Source: Saksenaea vasiformis B4078 | Taxonomy: Eukaryota; Mucoromycota; Mucoromycetes; Mucorales; Saksenaeaceae | NCBI GenBank assembly: GCA_000697055.1 | Contig: JNDT01002335.1 | Span: 1 to 64,000, forward strand | Length of the DNA stretch: 64,000 bases | Direction: 5' to 3' | Shown here: positions 20,301 to 32,577 of the stretch, in pieces | Numbering within the stretch: the stretch's first letter is position 1 | How the letters are laid out: the number at the start of each line of letters is the position of its first letter | Program-made: the position numbers and the translations under genes | The notes under the pieces: model-generated | What the model was told of the DNA's origin: nothing | Databases searched by the model: none | The model's input: the letters and a program-made list of their open reading frames with translations, nothing else

Positions 20301-23300
20301 GTTCCTGGTCCATTGTAGGCAAAGCAATTGCTCAATGTCAACCGTATATCATCTTCGAAACCTTGGAACGATTCATACTGTCTGGCTTCGAGTTTTCGCT
20401 AGAATCTCTCGTAAGTACAAAGAATTCAAAGTCTAGAAAAGGAACTCACTTTCACTGTACCAAGATCCATCGGTTTCCTGGATTTTGTTTTGTTAAATAT
20501 GATTTCAATGCTGGTAAGTAAATATGTATCACTTACTTGATGATCCTGAAGTAGTCTGGAGCGCCATCGAGAACTTCGTCGACAGGTTCCAAAAAAGAAA
20601 CGGCAGAACGATGTTTTAAAAGCTTGTTGAGGATACGACGAGCTTTCTTTGTATCTTCCATTGAAATCATTTTGCCTTGCTTTTCCGCTGGTTTTGGCGA
20701 ACTGACTTCTGAAGCTTTGTCGACAGACGCGATACGGATCTTCGGTTGGGCAGGCGGTGGGCGAGAAGGTGCTGCCTCGACTGGCGCGGATGGCACTGGT
20801 GGGGAAGGTTGTTTCGCTGGTGTTGTTTGTGCTGGTGCTGGTGTCGGTACGGGGGTTGGTGCTGGAGTAGGTTTTGTGGGTGCAGGTTGTGATGCTGGAG
20901 CGGGTGCAGACGCAGGTGTGGAGACGGGAAGAACTGGTTCGGCAGGTGACTCTGTTTTGATATGCACTGTCGGTGTAGATGTCTTCTTTTCGACTTTTGG
21001 CGGTGCTTCTAATTTTATAGATAACAACTTTGTAAATGCTTCTTGTTTGTTTGTGATTCAGTTACTTACTTTCTTTTTCTTCTTCATTACGAGGAGCTGT
21101 CTGCTTAGGTTTACTAATTCGTAAGATAGGAGGCTGAGTAGGTGTTTGCGGTTGAGGCTCTTCTGGTGCTTCAGGTGTCTAACGCCATAGGTAAATTTCA
21201 TCTGCATCACTCTTTCAACGAACGCTTACCGGTAATGAGGACACCCGGATAGTGACCTTGAGACCCACGTCGATAGGTTTATACATGTATTCACAAAATT
21301 GTAATAGATATTTACGGATGCAATGATCCAGTGTAGCGCGTTCGGGCAGACTGCGAAAGAGAAGTTAGCATATAAACTGGCTGCAATCTTTTTTTTTCTA
21401 CGTACTTTAGAAGGTCCCATAGATTTTGTTGCAGTTCGCTGTTGTTTTCGAACCGTTTCCGCAAATGCTCAACACTTGCTTGGAATTCTTGATGGGGTGT
21501 CTTCCCAAACGGTTGTCGTTCATCATCAATAACCACCTTCCCTTCTTCTTCTGCGAATTCTTCCACAAATCGATTTTGTGCAAAGTCTGCCTTTTCCTTC
21601 ATAGCCAATCCCAGCCATGCCAAAGTGGCCCGTGCGACATAATGGGATACATACACGCTAGGATCATGCTCGATGACGTCCAGAAAATAACTAGTTAATG
21701 CGTTGTCCGTCAAGCCACATAAGACAAAGAGACTGTCAAACGCCGTGAGGCGTATGTCTACGAAGTTGCCATATCTAGAGCGTGTCAGCAATTTTCCCCC
21801 TGATTTGCTAGTGTACCTTGTGTACTGCATAAATAATGCCAAATCGACGTCCATGAGACTATTAAGCATCAACTTTGTAGTTGTCTAATCATACGTGTTA
21901 TTTCTCCAGTTTTTCCATTACTTTGTCCCTACCTTCAAACAAGCTTCCGTAACAACATTGTGATAGGATGGTATAACGTAGTCAAGCGTGCGGAAACGTT
22001 CAATCTCTGATTTAGCAGCAATAAGTAACTCTTCGCCTTCCAAATCTTCGAATCGCAATGCATCCGGCGCATCTGCGGCTGGAATTAAGGCGTCACCCAG
22101 TGCTGAAATCAGAGTCGCAACGTAATAACAATCGGAAAACTAGTAGGATAATAAGAACGCCCGTTATCGCCGTTGCTAGCGATGCTTACCTCGTTGCCGA
22201 TATTATCATTGTACTTCAGTAAATCCAAAAGGAACTGCCGTATTTTGATCGGTGTCAATCCACGTTGATCCCTGACCTGAGAAAACGCGATCACTACAGC
22301 TTTTTGGATGAAATAGTCGGGAAGCGTCGAGAAATTGTTCGGTTTTGGAATGCCAATATGAATCGGGACTTCATCGTCTAAATCCATCTGCGAGGAACTG
22401 ATAGGGAAACAGTATCGTTTTTGGAACATCTTATTCAACTGATGTAATCCGACGTACTCCATCGTTGGCACTGCACAGGTTGATAATGCGTATGCAGCTT
22501 CCATGCGTATTTTGTAGAAACATTTGGGATCCATCAACGCGCGCAATAAACTAGTTGATGTAGGAGGTGAAGGCATCTGCCTTAATGCGCCAATGGCCTC
22601 GTGCTGTGCCACAACATCTCTATCCTTTGTAAGCTGCGCAGCCCACATGTAATCCGGTTGTTTGAATTCAATCGTGGTCAACCACTCGAATTCAGCATCA
22701 AGACGAATCCAATCAAACATGGCGCTGGCTGCACCACTTGTATCTTCCTCATCTTGACCCCATTCGATGATTTTCCATTCTTGTCGCTGCGGTGGATCTT
22801 CAAACATTGGCATACCCAATCCCAAGCTTGGGATAATACCAAGCACATTGGTTGTCCCACCTTCGCCTTCTTCGTTATCGTGTTCTTCCTCAGCAACTGC
22901 TGCTGCTGCCGCGGCTTGCTTGGCTAAGAACCGTTTTGTGTTCCGACGAATACGTTTGTACTTGGTATTGAATTGTACTTCATATTTGTGATTTGCTGAC
23001 TGGATATCTAAAATGTGTTCGTATGGTGTTCCATCTGCTTCATGAATTCTGACGGTCAAATTTCCAGTAAAGAGCGGCGTCGTCAATTCTTGGAAGTTGA
23101 TCGCGCTTCCATCAGCCATCATACTGGTCGCACCTTCACCCGTACCAATGACCTTGTTTGTGTTCTCCTGATGCATGTATATTTCGACCACCATTTTCTT
23201 ACGATTGAAATGGAACCAGAATCCAAACTTCGGACAACCACTCTTGTACACCCATTGTTCCGCAAACGTTTTGGTATCGAAACCGCTTACTTTACGACAC

Positions 23301-25625
23301 AGCTTCATAAAATAGTGCGTACTGATGGCGTTCTGTACAAGTTCGCCACTCATTGCAGACACAAGAATCTTGGGCAAGACACGCGAAAGTCCCAATGTCG
23401 CACCTCCCTTGCACATACGTTTGTCCAGCATGTATAATACAAGCGGCGCCTTCAAGTCCAAAAATTCCAGATCTTCAGGATCCAGAGGAGACGGCAGTGC
23501 AGGATTATACAAAGGCGGACGGTTGATATCAAGTGAACAGCACAATTCCATATCCTACGAACGTGTCACTATTGCTGATACATGTTATGATTGTAAAATT
23601 TACCCTCTTCAGACGTAACCGATATTCATTGTTACCGAGATGTCGCTTGATAAACAAGGATGCCATTAAGTTGGCCAATCCGCACACCAACCATGTATCT
23701 GGCCATGACTTTTGAATAATGTGTATACCGAACCATTGTTTAGCTAGAGCTAAACTCAGTGTCCGCCGGGTGTGATAAGTTTGATCAATGATCTCTGGTG
23801 GATGAAGAAGGGCAGAGCTACAGCACATCAAATTGCAATCAGCGTTGCATCCAGCACACTTTTCTCTAATTTACCTGCAAATAGCTAATGAAGCACTAGC
23901 GGTCGCATCGTTCCATGCATCCTCAACAAACACAATCTTGAAATCCGAAAAAGGGTAGGATCCATACTCTTGTGCGTAAAAATGCATGGCCTTTCAGAAA
24001 GAGGTTGAGAACGAGCAACGTAAACAACAGCAAGCAACTACTTACGTGCATCAGAAAGCTACAACTAACACTCAAATCTTCGTCTCTTCCCGGTAACGCG
24101 AACGCATAAATATTGGACATCATATTAATCTCTGCCATTAAACTCTGTTGTTGATTTTCGTCCAAATCAGTCGCATTCAGCACTTCCTCTTGTAACTGCG
24201 ACGGTGATAATTTGATCATTTCGAAAGGTCCAACGGCGAATGCGATAAATGGCGCTGCAGTAGGTACTGATAAGCTGTAATGCACAATCTTTCTCGAAAT
24301 ATCGGTTGGGTGGATTATCTGCATCGTCGACGTCCATAAGCTACATCTGGTACATCTTCTCTTACCTGTTCCATCACTTCACCACTGCACACTACTACTG
24401 TCGCATCTTCTTCATCCAGTGGTCCCTCCGCATCGTAATCAGTTGGTAATGCATTCATTTTCCGCGGTACAATAAACTCCATATCCCATGTACAACGTTC
24501 GGAAATTCTGTCAATGCATGGTAACCACAAACGCGTTGCGCCCGGCAATGGTTGGTTTACTGTATATAGATGGTTGGAACGCTAGGGGTAATTGGTACAT
24601 ATTAGAAAGATAATGGGACATTCCTTTAGTCTTACATAAGGTGCCACATCTTCATCTTTTTCAACGAAAACCACGCCATACCGTGGATTTTCCAAAACGT
24701 AATCGATCTGGATTGTGAGAGGAGCGTAAGATGGAGGTGGTGGCATAGCAGGTACAGGCGGCGTTTTCTCGGACATCGTAACATCATCTTGCAAATCTAA
24801 AAATATCAAACAGTAAGCGTTATTTTTTTGTCGCACTTCGTCGGCACCGCCATACCCGCATTACTATGCAAAAACACATCGTTGCTGATCATTTGTGCCT
24901 CTGACTCTGACATCTTCCCGCGAAAAATAACGCATAAGATAATCCATCTCCAGCGTTCCTATGAAATACCTGTTTTATGCTGTCCTCTGGTATTTTAATT
25001 AAAAGTTCTCCATTGTCCCCTTCTCGTAATGCATTGAGGTATCTGCTTTTGTAGACTTGATGATGTGATATGGTGGTATTCGTGCCCAACGACAATTCTG
25101 ATACGGGATCTGTATGAACATGCTCTACTGGTGTATCATTGACATATGTCCGCAGTACATCTAATAGAATCGACATGCATTAACGCCCAAGATCATGATT
25201 ACAAAAAACGAAACATACTGCATTGTCGACAATTGATTCGAATGTTCGTGAGTTTGTTGTGTAGTGGTTGAACGGTCAGTTCCGCTGATCCCTGATGCGC
25301 GTAAATAAAATAACGAAGTTTTCAGCGAAATGATCAAGATTTGAACACGTTCGGGATTCGTTTACCTGAATGAATCGTTTATTTGGATCAACTTCCAGTA
25401 CAAAACGTTCATGACTCGTATAATTTGAAAATTAAGGTTAGGAGAAAGCTATATCGCTATCTTGTAGTAGAATACTTATAATGTAAACCCCTTCTTGTAT
25501 GCGTCTCGCTGCATTACAGTGGAGAGAACGTGAGTCTGTGAAGCAGTGCGGGCGATTTGAGGGTGATAGGCCTTTGAAATTTTGCGATGACGTTCGCGCA
25601 AATTCATCGGCGGTGTTTCAATCAT
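17333..25625 (-). CDS. TAF2: TFIID subunit TAF2 fused to six C-terminal bromodomains
   Basis: This is a long minus-strand gene with many short introns. The N-terminal two thirds is the TAF2 M1-aminopeptidase-like fold. It has HERFVLEVDPNKRFI and LTNIRINCRQC near the start, RLWLPCIDRISERCTWDMEF, then EDAWNDATASASLAIC and LALAKQWFGIHI. The HEXXH zinc site of true peptidases is absent, as known for TAF2. A HEAT-like region follows (22.1-23.5 kb). Downstream, six bromodomain units can be read at about 20.6-20.3, 20.0-19.6, 19.4-18.9, 18.9-18.6, 18.4-18.0 and 17.9-17.5 kb. Each has a PMD(L/F) ZA-loop motif where sequence allows and an NCxxxN asparagine motif. Linkers are Pro/Ala/Lys-rich. The last intron (17369-17428) leads to a short exon ending KKAKFE at 17333. 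TAF2 binds core-promoter initiator DNA within TFIID; the bromodomains would add acetyl-histone reading. The exact first exon (ATG 25625 or 25607) is uncertain. Confidence 0.88.
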
Positions 25626-25879
25626 CACCAGAGGGATCTCTGCTTCAACAAACTGGTAGAGCCTTCCTTTCTGCATTCTGCGAAATTCCGCCCCCCGCCA
25701 TTGTTCGGGCAGTTTACACGATCTTTCCTACGATTTTCCTTCCATTCAAATTATTCGGCGTTACTTCCACAACATTCTGCGCTTTGGAGTATGTGTTCTT
25801 GCGTTCACCCGATTCTATGGGTTGCATGTCATACTTTTCCACGCTACGTTTACGTCATTGATAAATTGCCATTATCTGA

Positions 25880-26150
25880 GATAAAGGATGTCTCAGAGAC
25901 AGGCTTTCATCGTCTCGTACAAAGGATGTGTTAAAGATAGGGCTCGATTGTCTCGTGTTAGGCATGGAACCCTTTGCCTCATGCAAAGAATACGTCAGTG
26001 ATCGGACTCTTTTATTTCATGCAAACGGTGTATGAAAGGTACGATTTTTTTTGTCTCATCCGAAGGGTGTATCAGTGATCGGATTCTTGTTATCACATGC
26101 CAACGGTATCAAAACAAGATTCCGTTGTCTCATGCGGAAATGATGTTTCG
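25880..26150 (+). repeat. Degenerate tandem repeat, period about 35-45 bp
   Basis: A GTCTCATGCAAAGG-like unit followed by GTGATCGGACTC-like sequence recurs about seven times with variation (for example near 25912, 25951, 25976, 26013 and 26053). It lies in the upstream flank of TAF2. No open frame spans it. Confidence 0.45.
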
Positions 26151-26263
26151 GATAAAGTAACGCGTACTTAGGGGGGAGACCGATTTCTTCTTCAGATATC
26201 TTATTCGGCTTCTTTATCAATCTAATGTATGTCAAACTATCTAGTGAACGTAGACACATAGAT

Positions 26264-27452
26264 ATGGAAGACATACAAGGAGACATAAGCGATAATGACC
26301 TCATCAATGCAATGGAGATCGATTTGCGAACAGCATCACTTTGTCAACAAAGCGCATTAAACAAAGGGAAATGCAACAAGGCTACATAACAAACTCAAGG
26401 TCAGCAGAGCTCTAAGTTCTTTCCTTTTCCTTGGGAGCCATACCACAAAAGGAGGATTCCACGTAGGCTATATCAAAATGGTCTAGTGCGATCGCAAGTG
26501 ATATTTAAGCAAGGACACTCAGTGACCCCGCTACTTACACGACTCGGCGTTATATCAATGTCATCGCTTAGCGTAGCTTTTGTCTGCTATTCTGCTTCCA
26601 GAAATGCGCTAGATTCATCGCATGAGCGAATGATAGAAAGGAATAACGGAAGATTCTGATATACGCCATTCATCTTTATTTTCTTCCCTTCTAGATTAAC
26701 AAGAACCAAATAAAAAGGCCGTGACGAGTCCAAACTAGCAAAAGAAGGCAATAAAGACGCATTACAACAAAAAGCTCGAGCAATACCCATGGAAGGAAGC
26801 TGGACTTGATTCTGCAGTCCAGTAATGTTGAACTGTGTTCTGCGAAGTGGAAGTCAATGGCTGCTATGAACGTTAAATTGATGAAACAATACGTCAAAAA
26901 CCTTCGAGTCAACAAATGCATATTGCTTGGTTTATCTGATCTGTTGGAGGACAACAACATTGAACTTCTAGGAATGGACTGGAAGGGTACGGATGATATG
27001 TTTAGCGCAACTATGTTTATTCAAGGTTACTCCAAAATTTTGTATCTTCCATTTAGGATTTGTTGGCTATATTTATCTGCTGAAAATGATTGATAAAGTC
27101 ACCTTCGCGAAAGAAGTCTGTAGAATTTTTTTACCTCAAGATCAATGCGGATTCCCAGATGTCCGCCATACGATTGCCGCATTGTTGCATTTCAAGATAA
27201 GCTGGATGAAGCTATTATCGGTAGTGATTAAATTGGCAAAATTATATATTTTATGGACTTGCTTCACTGATCTGACTAATACAACTTAGGCTCACTATTC
27301 CAATATCAGCAACGTCATAAAATCGAAGTTGGCTCAACGTCGACGAAAACGTCAGTTGGATAATTTGTTTGATGCTGCCCCTACAGTCGGCCAAAGTCCC
27401 TCCTCGCATACGTTTTTTACGCCGAAACGGCCTACCATAAGACACCTAAACT
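26264..27452 (+). pseudogene. Decayed copy of a second lineage-specific gene family
   Basis: Readable pieces in one order are MEDIQGDISDNDLINAMEID (26264), VELCSAKWKSMAAMN and NLRVNKCILLGL, the GMDWKGTDD region (26830-27000), and a C-terminal exon after an AG at 27289-27290 (AHYSNISNVIKSKLAQRRRK, ending RPTIRHLN at 27452). Frame changes between them show decay or missed introns. I associate the WK...KNLRxNxxIL pattern with a repeated Mucoromycota family of unknown function. The basic RRRKRQ motif could be a nuclear localisation signal. Confidence 0.45.
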
Positions 27453-28011
27453 GAATATCTGCGTTTCTAAACAAAATGACTGTACTCGCCTGAATCGTAG
27501 TCCATTTGGGCTATATAGGGATCAATGTCGATTACCATGAATAACTTTGTCCAATAAACTTCTTGATACTGTGTTGCAGCGCAATCAACCATTTGTAACT
27601 TTTGATGGTAAGTAAATCTTCCAGTGCTTGTATTTGAAATGCCCTTTTAAGACTCTATTGCCAAAAAAAAAAAAAAAGAGAGCATAGCCGCCTATCGAAA
27701 ATCATGATAACACAGGATAGAAGCCTAACCTCAGTTACCAAGTATTGACAGTTCCTATGTTAATGGATGCTAGAGACAAGTGAATCTACCATCAAAGCAC
27801 CATGTACCAGAAGGACTAGTTATTCGGCTCAACATTTAGTCCGGATAGTTTCGCAATCCGCTTTATGTACAAGTTTTTCTTATCCTTCTTTCTGTACCTC
27901 TTTCCTATTTCCTTCCTTTTTTACACTGTGGCGGCCAATCATCTATCCTTACCTACGGCCCATCAGCGGCAGCGCTCCATCAGTCTCAAATTAGAGCGAC
28001 AGCAGAGCGGG

Positions 28012-29538
28012 ATGCAGAAACTAATGACTGCAGCTAGAGCCCGTTACTCCTTACTTCTAAAATGCGCGTTTACCGCCACAGTAATACTCCTCATGTTGTG
28101 GTTCCTCATTCCAAACGTTCCTTATCAATCCCTTGATCAAAGTAACAGTAAACAGGATAGGATATGTGACCATAGGTGTTAAAAGCATGACTATAATAGA
28201 TATCTTGCCCATGTCTGACCATTGCTCCACTGCCCATGCCGGTCGGCCACTGATTCAGTATGCAGTAATGATCGACGCTGGTTCCTCTGGATCACGCGTA
28301 CATGTCTATCGTTTCAATTATTGTAAAGCAGAGCCTGAATTGGAAGACGAGGTGTTCCAAATGATCGAACCAGGCCTGTCTTCGTACAAAGATCCGACGG
28401 TGGCAGCCGAGTCACTGGATGAATTGATGCATACGGCCATCCGTAGTGTCCCAGAATACCTTCATTACTGTACACCTGTGGCGATCAAGGCCACAGCAGG
28501 ATTGCGTCTGCTGGGTAAAACTCAGAGTGATCTCATCCTCCAAGAAGTGCGCTCGCGATTGGAAACTCTGTTTCCTTTTCCTGTTATTGACGTCGAGCTC
28601 ATGGATGGCAAAGAAGAAGGTAATTAATTAAGTAATTAATTAAGGCTGTTGCTGAGAATAAGGAAAAAAAAAATAACACAATGAAAAAAAAAGGCGTGTT
28701 TGCATGGATTACGGTCAATTACCTGTTGGGAAAACTCAGACAAGGTGCGCAAGGCCAATCAGCAGCGATTTTTGATCTAGGGGGTGCATCTACCCAGATT
28801 GTCTTTGAGCCCACTACCATGAAGAACAGCAACATCAGTGAATATGAAATGCAATTGCACTACGGTGGCTCTGAATACAAACTGTACCAACATTCCTATC
28901 TCGGGTATGGTTTGAACGAAGCTCGCCGGCGGATCAAGGCTCAGATCATGGATCAATTGCAGCCGTCAAAGAATATGGGACCCGTCTATCATCCTTGTCT
29001 ACCCGAAAACCATACCGAAACAATGCAATGGAAAAATGGCAACAGAACACAGGCGATCAAACTTATTGGCTCCGGTGCTGGCCATGCGGAATGCCGCGCA
29101 GTCGTCGAACGCGTGTTCAATAAGGAGAAACCGTGCCCAGAAAATCCATGCGCATTTGATGGCATATACCAACCATCTCTCGAGGATACCTTTAAAAATC
29201 GCGACTTGTATGCCTTTTCTTTCTTTTACGATCTCTCACAACCATTGGGTCTGCCTATGGAATTCTCTGTAGCCGAACTGGGTGGTTTGGCAAAAGACGT
29301 ATGTGCTGGCGAGACGCGATCTCTTCGTCATGTCCCTGGAGCATTACAAGCACTACAAAAGCAGCCTAGTTACTGTCTCGACCTGACGTATGCCTATGCG
29401 TTACTAAGGGTTGGGTATGAATTACCACCGGAGCGGCTGGTACGTACTGCGAAGAAGATTCGTGATGCCGAAACAGGATGGTGTTTAGGTGCGTCGATAA
29501 AGATGCTGGATAATGTACCATTATGTCGCGCAAAATAG
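28012..29538 (+). CDS. GDA1: Golgi guanosine diphosphatase (GDA1/CD39 apyrase family)
   Basis: Three exons (28012-28141, 28200-28619, 28694-29538) encode about 464 residues. A type II membrane anchor lies at residues about 15-35 (LLLKCAFTATVILLMLWFL). Apyrase conserved regions follow: ACR1 VMIDAGSSGSRVHVYRF, an ACR2-like AIKATAGLRLL, ACR3 DGKEEGVFAWITVNYLLG and ACR4 IFDLGGASTQIVFEP. The enzyme hydrolyses GDP to GMP in the Golgi lumen so that GMP can exchange for GDP-mannose, supporting mannosylation. An in-frame ATG at 27865 would add a hydrophobic 49-residue leader, but its T-rich composition looks like 5' UTR. Both introns keep phase. Confidence 0.9.
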
Positions 29539-30015
29539 AATTGTTATTTTTCATACAAACTATTTAATCCTTGTTTCTTCTTCTTTTCTGCTCTAAATTA
29601 TTTCGAAGTGAGATTCTATACATACTTCATTCATGGACATAACGATTAAAAAACAAAAACAAACAAAAAAAAAAGAGAGAACATAAGACTACATGAGATC
29701 ATATATAATACGTGTATAGATCCAAAAAAAAAAGAGAGATTGGTGGGGGGTTGAGTTCAGCATGTTCCTCTTGGTCTTGCACCTAAGGCTTCGTAAAAAA
29801 AATCACTTCTTTTTCTCTCTTCTTGCCTATTTGAGGAAATCACTGGGGAAACACGTTTTTGATTGAGAAAAACGAGTTCATTATCTTTTTTTTTTCTTCT
29901 TGTAATTCTGTTTTTGTCCGTTCGTAGTGAAGTAGTTGCTCAGGATGGGCAATACAGAAAAAAACATGTAGTTCTTCTTTACATAAGATGTCGATTCACC
30001 TGTGCCGAAGAAAAT
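29539..30015. other. Convergent intergenic region
   Basis: This lies between the stop codons of the convergent GDA1 and regulator genes. It is T/A-rich with several A tracts and no gene. It presumably holds both 3' untranslated regions. Confidence 0.5.
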
Positions 30016-32577
30016 TTACACCTGGACTTTTGGTTGAGTCAATGTTGCTATGCGCTCGCTTGTCCTGTACCTCCAATTTTTCATATCCACATCTATCATC
30101 GTATCACCTTCCATATCTGGTTGTTCAATTTTGACTGGCCATATTGCTGGTGATCGGTTTCCTGCTGGTGGTGATCGTAAGGGTTGTTGGGAAAGTGTTT
30201 GGCGATACATATGAGGTGAGTTTGGAAGGGTATCGTTGAAACCATGGAGATTGGTGTGTGGCATTTGTACAGCACAGGAAGTGGTTGAGAAATAGCGTTT
30301 CAGTAAATCATAATCCCCTTCTTCGTTCATATCTTTCTCCATTGGATGATCCTGCATCCCATGATGAATGAGAAATTCATTGAGACATGCTGTCAGGTCG
30401 TCTGGGAAACCTTGGTACCTCTCGCATCCCGATGCGAGGATACGGATAATACGTTGAATCATTGCTTTTGCTGTCTGACGACTCTGTTCATCTCGATTGA
30501 GGACATTGCGACAATAAATCGTTGATGCTTGATAGATACAGTTAACAAAATGTTGACAAACACACCAGCCAAAGTTTTCGGTAATCTTTTCAGCAATAAC
30601 AACAATTCGATTGGCAGCATCGGTGCAAATGGCCTGGGAACGATCAGCTAGTGAAGTAAGAGGTCGTGGTGATGCGGGACTATCTGAACGTTGGGAGTAG
30701 CGGGTTGAATTCGGTGAACCGAGAGAGGGAGTGAAAGGCGAGGAGTTGGAAGAGGAGGATAAGAACGTTTTGTGAAGGATGATCCATTGGGTTTGGTACT
30801 GTAACATCAGAAGAAGAGCTGACTGTTCTTTGAGAGCTTGTGCATCCATGGGCTGAGTGCATGAGATATCACATTGTGGATTGTGCTTGTGCGGTTTTTC
30901 TGTATATGTTTCGTCCGGTTGAGGGTCGACACGATAATAATCCGGCAGCCGATCGTACCATTTTGCCAAGGCAATTTCGATCTGTTGTACTTGCTTTGCC
31001 CAACGTGGCGATAACTCAGACCGCGGTGAATACGAATGCTGCTTGTAATCTCGAATGAAATTTCTTGTCCGCTTGCCAATCCGACCGAGCTCAAGTAAGT
31101 GAGCGAAATAAGTATCCTTTGCCAGTGCTTTTTCATCCCGCGTAATTTCCCCGTCTTGAATCAATGCTTCGGTGACGCTGATGATTTCATAAAAGTCGAT
31201 ATCCGTGTCTTTGTCATCCAGCAGAGCCGGCTCGCCAGAATACATCGAACAGGTAATGTCATTGTAATACAAGACCATAAAGAGTTTCAGGTACTTTTTC
31301 CGCAAAAGTCGATCGCTAGGCAACTTTGCCTTTTTGTGCATATTCATTTCCAACATCATACGGAGTGAAAGGCTCATATAGATTCGTGCTTGTGAATGCC
31401 GTTTACATAAGATGCAAAACATAGCGAGATTCAGCAACGTCTCGATGGTGGCGCAATCCGGTGCGTCAAAATATTCCATCAATGCGTCGCGTGCACGATC
31501 ATAATAATAACAAGCAATGTCGTGTGCATTCTCGCAAATGTTTTTATGATGTCGAAGCACATGCAAAAACACCTGTGAAGCTGATTTTAGTCGTGCACTC
31601 AAAACAGACAGAGCGCCTCTTTTTTCTTTTTTCTTTTTTTTTTTCTTTGGCTTCCTCTTTCCTCGCTCTTTTTCTTTTCTTTTTTTCGCTCTCACTCTCT
31701 CACTCTCTTTGTCTCATACCATGGCAAGTCCGGAATCAATGCAGACTTGGTTACGTTTAGGATCACCAGAACGATCCCAAAAGGTAGACCAGTCTCCGGA
31801 GAATTTGGGATGCAAACAATCCCAAAGGATTTGACAGCTGCGATTCAGGACGTTGGGTGATACATCGTTAGCCAAACGGCTAAGATTCATTTCACAATGT
31901 TTGAATTTTTCCAGGCAAATGTGTGGTCGTCTCAAAAGGGCGATATTCCAGTATTCAGTAGCTGGATCAGGGTCCGGATCAGGTGTGATGGTTAACAGCC
32001 CCGATGGACCAGAAGTGGGGTTAGAGGAGGAACATAAAATAATACTGTCAGTATCGTTATCATCGGCATTGAGATCTGCTGGATCCGTTGACTCCGAAGG
32101 TTCTGCCAGCAATCTGATCTTCTTCACAGCGTCCACCAGCTGATCAACTGATTTGATGTTGGTTTCTAATCGAAGCGAATTACCAGGCTGAAACGATAAA
32201 GTCCATTGCATAGAACTGAGCTGATCCATTTTGGCGCTTGACAGGTCGCGATTCCATGATAATGGTTGCAGTAATGGTTGCGATGTTGTTGATTCATTCT
32301 GCGGTTTCGTTTCTTTCCGTCGTTTATCGAAATGGTGAGAAGCTTTGTCCAACTCTTTCGTCATGCGACCCAGAATGGGTGTTGTCTTTTCGATCCATGA
32401 CTCGATCTCGTAGAATGTGATTTGCAGAGCTTCCAATTCATCTTGCTGTGTCTTTTGTTCTTTAGCTGCTGCTTTGGCTTCTGCTAACGCGGCTGGTTGT
32501 TTGTTCTTCTTTGCGGATGCCGCTTTCTTGGCTGCACTCATACGTTTTGCGGTTCCTCCCATGTCAACCAAAAGCAT
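30016..32577 (-). CDS. fungal_trans-domain transcription regulator without a visible zinc cluster
   Basis: Two exons are joined by a 147-nt purine-rich intron (31573-31719). The junction reads QVCIDSGLAM then VFLHVLRHHKN, continuous within the middle-homology (fungal_trans) domain of fungal Zn2Cys6 regulators. Further motifs are TIETLLNLAMFCILCKRHSQ and RMMLEMNMHKK. The first exon starts MGGTAKRMSAAKKAASAKKN (ATG 32562, or 32577 upstream) and has a helical stretch (LEALQITFYEIESWIEKTTP). No CX2CX6C cluster is present in it or in the next 500 bp upstream. The protein may act with a DNA-binding partner, or a distant 5' exon was missed. Ser/Pro-rich segments near 30.7 kb look disordered. Confidence 0.78.

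Noticed and set aside
20624..21124. Plus-strand 166-codon Gly/Ala-rich frame
   Set aside because: Antisense of the Pro/Ala-rich TAF2 linker.
25499..25934. Plus-strand frames of 115-120 codons near the TAF2 start
   Set aside because: They overlap the TAF2 first exon in antisense and have no motif or partner exon.
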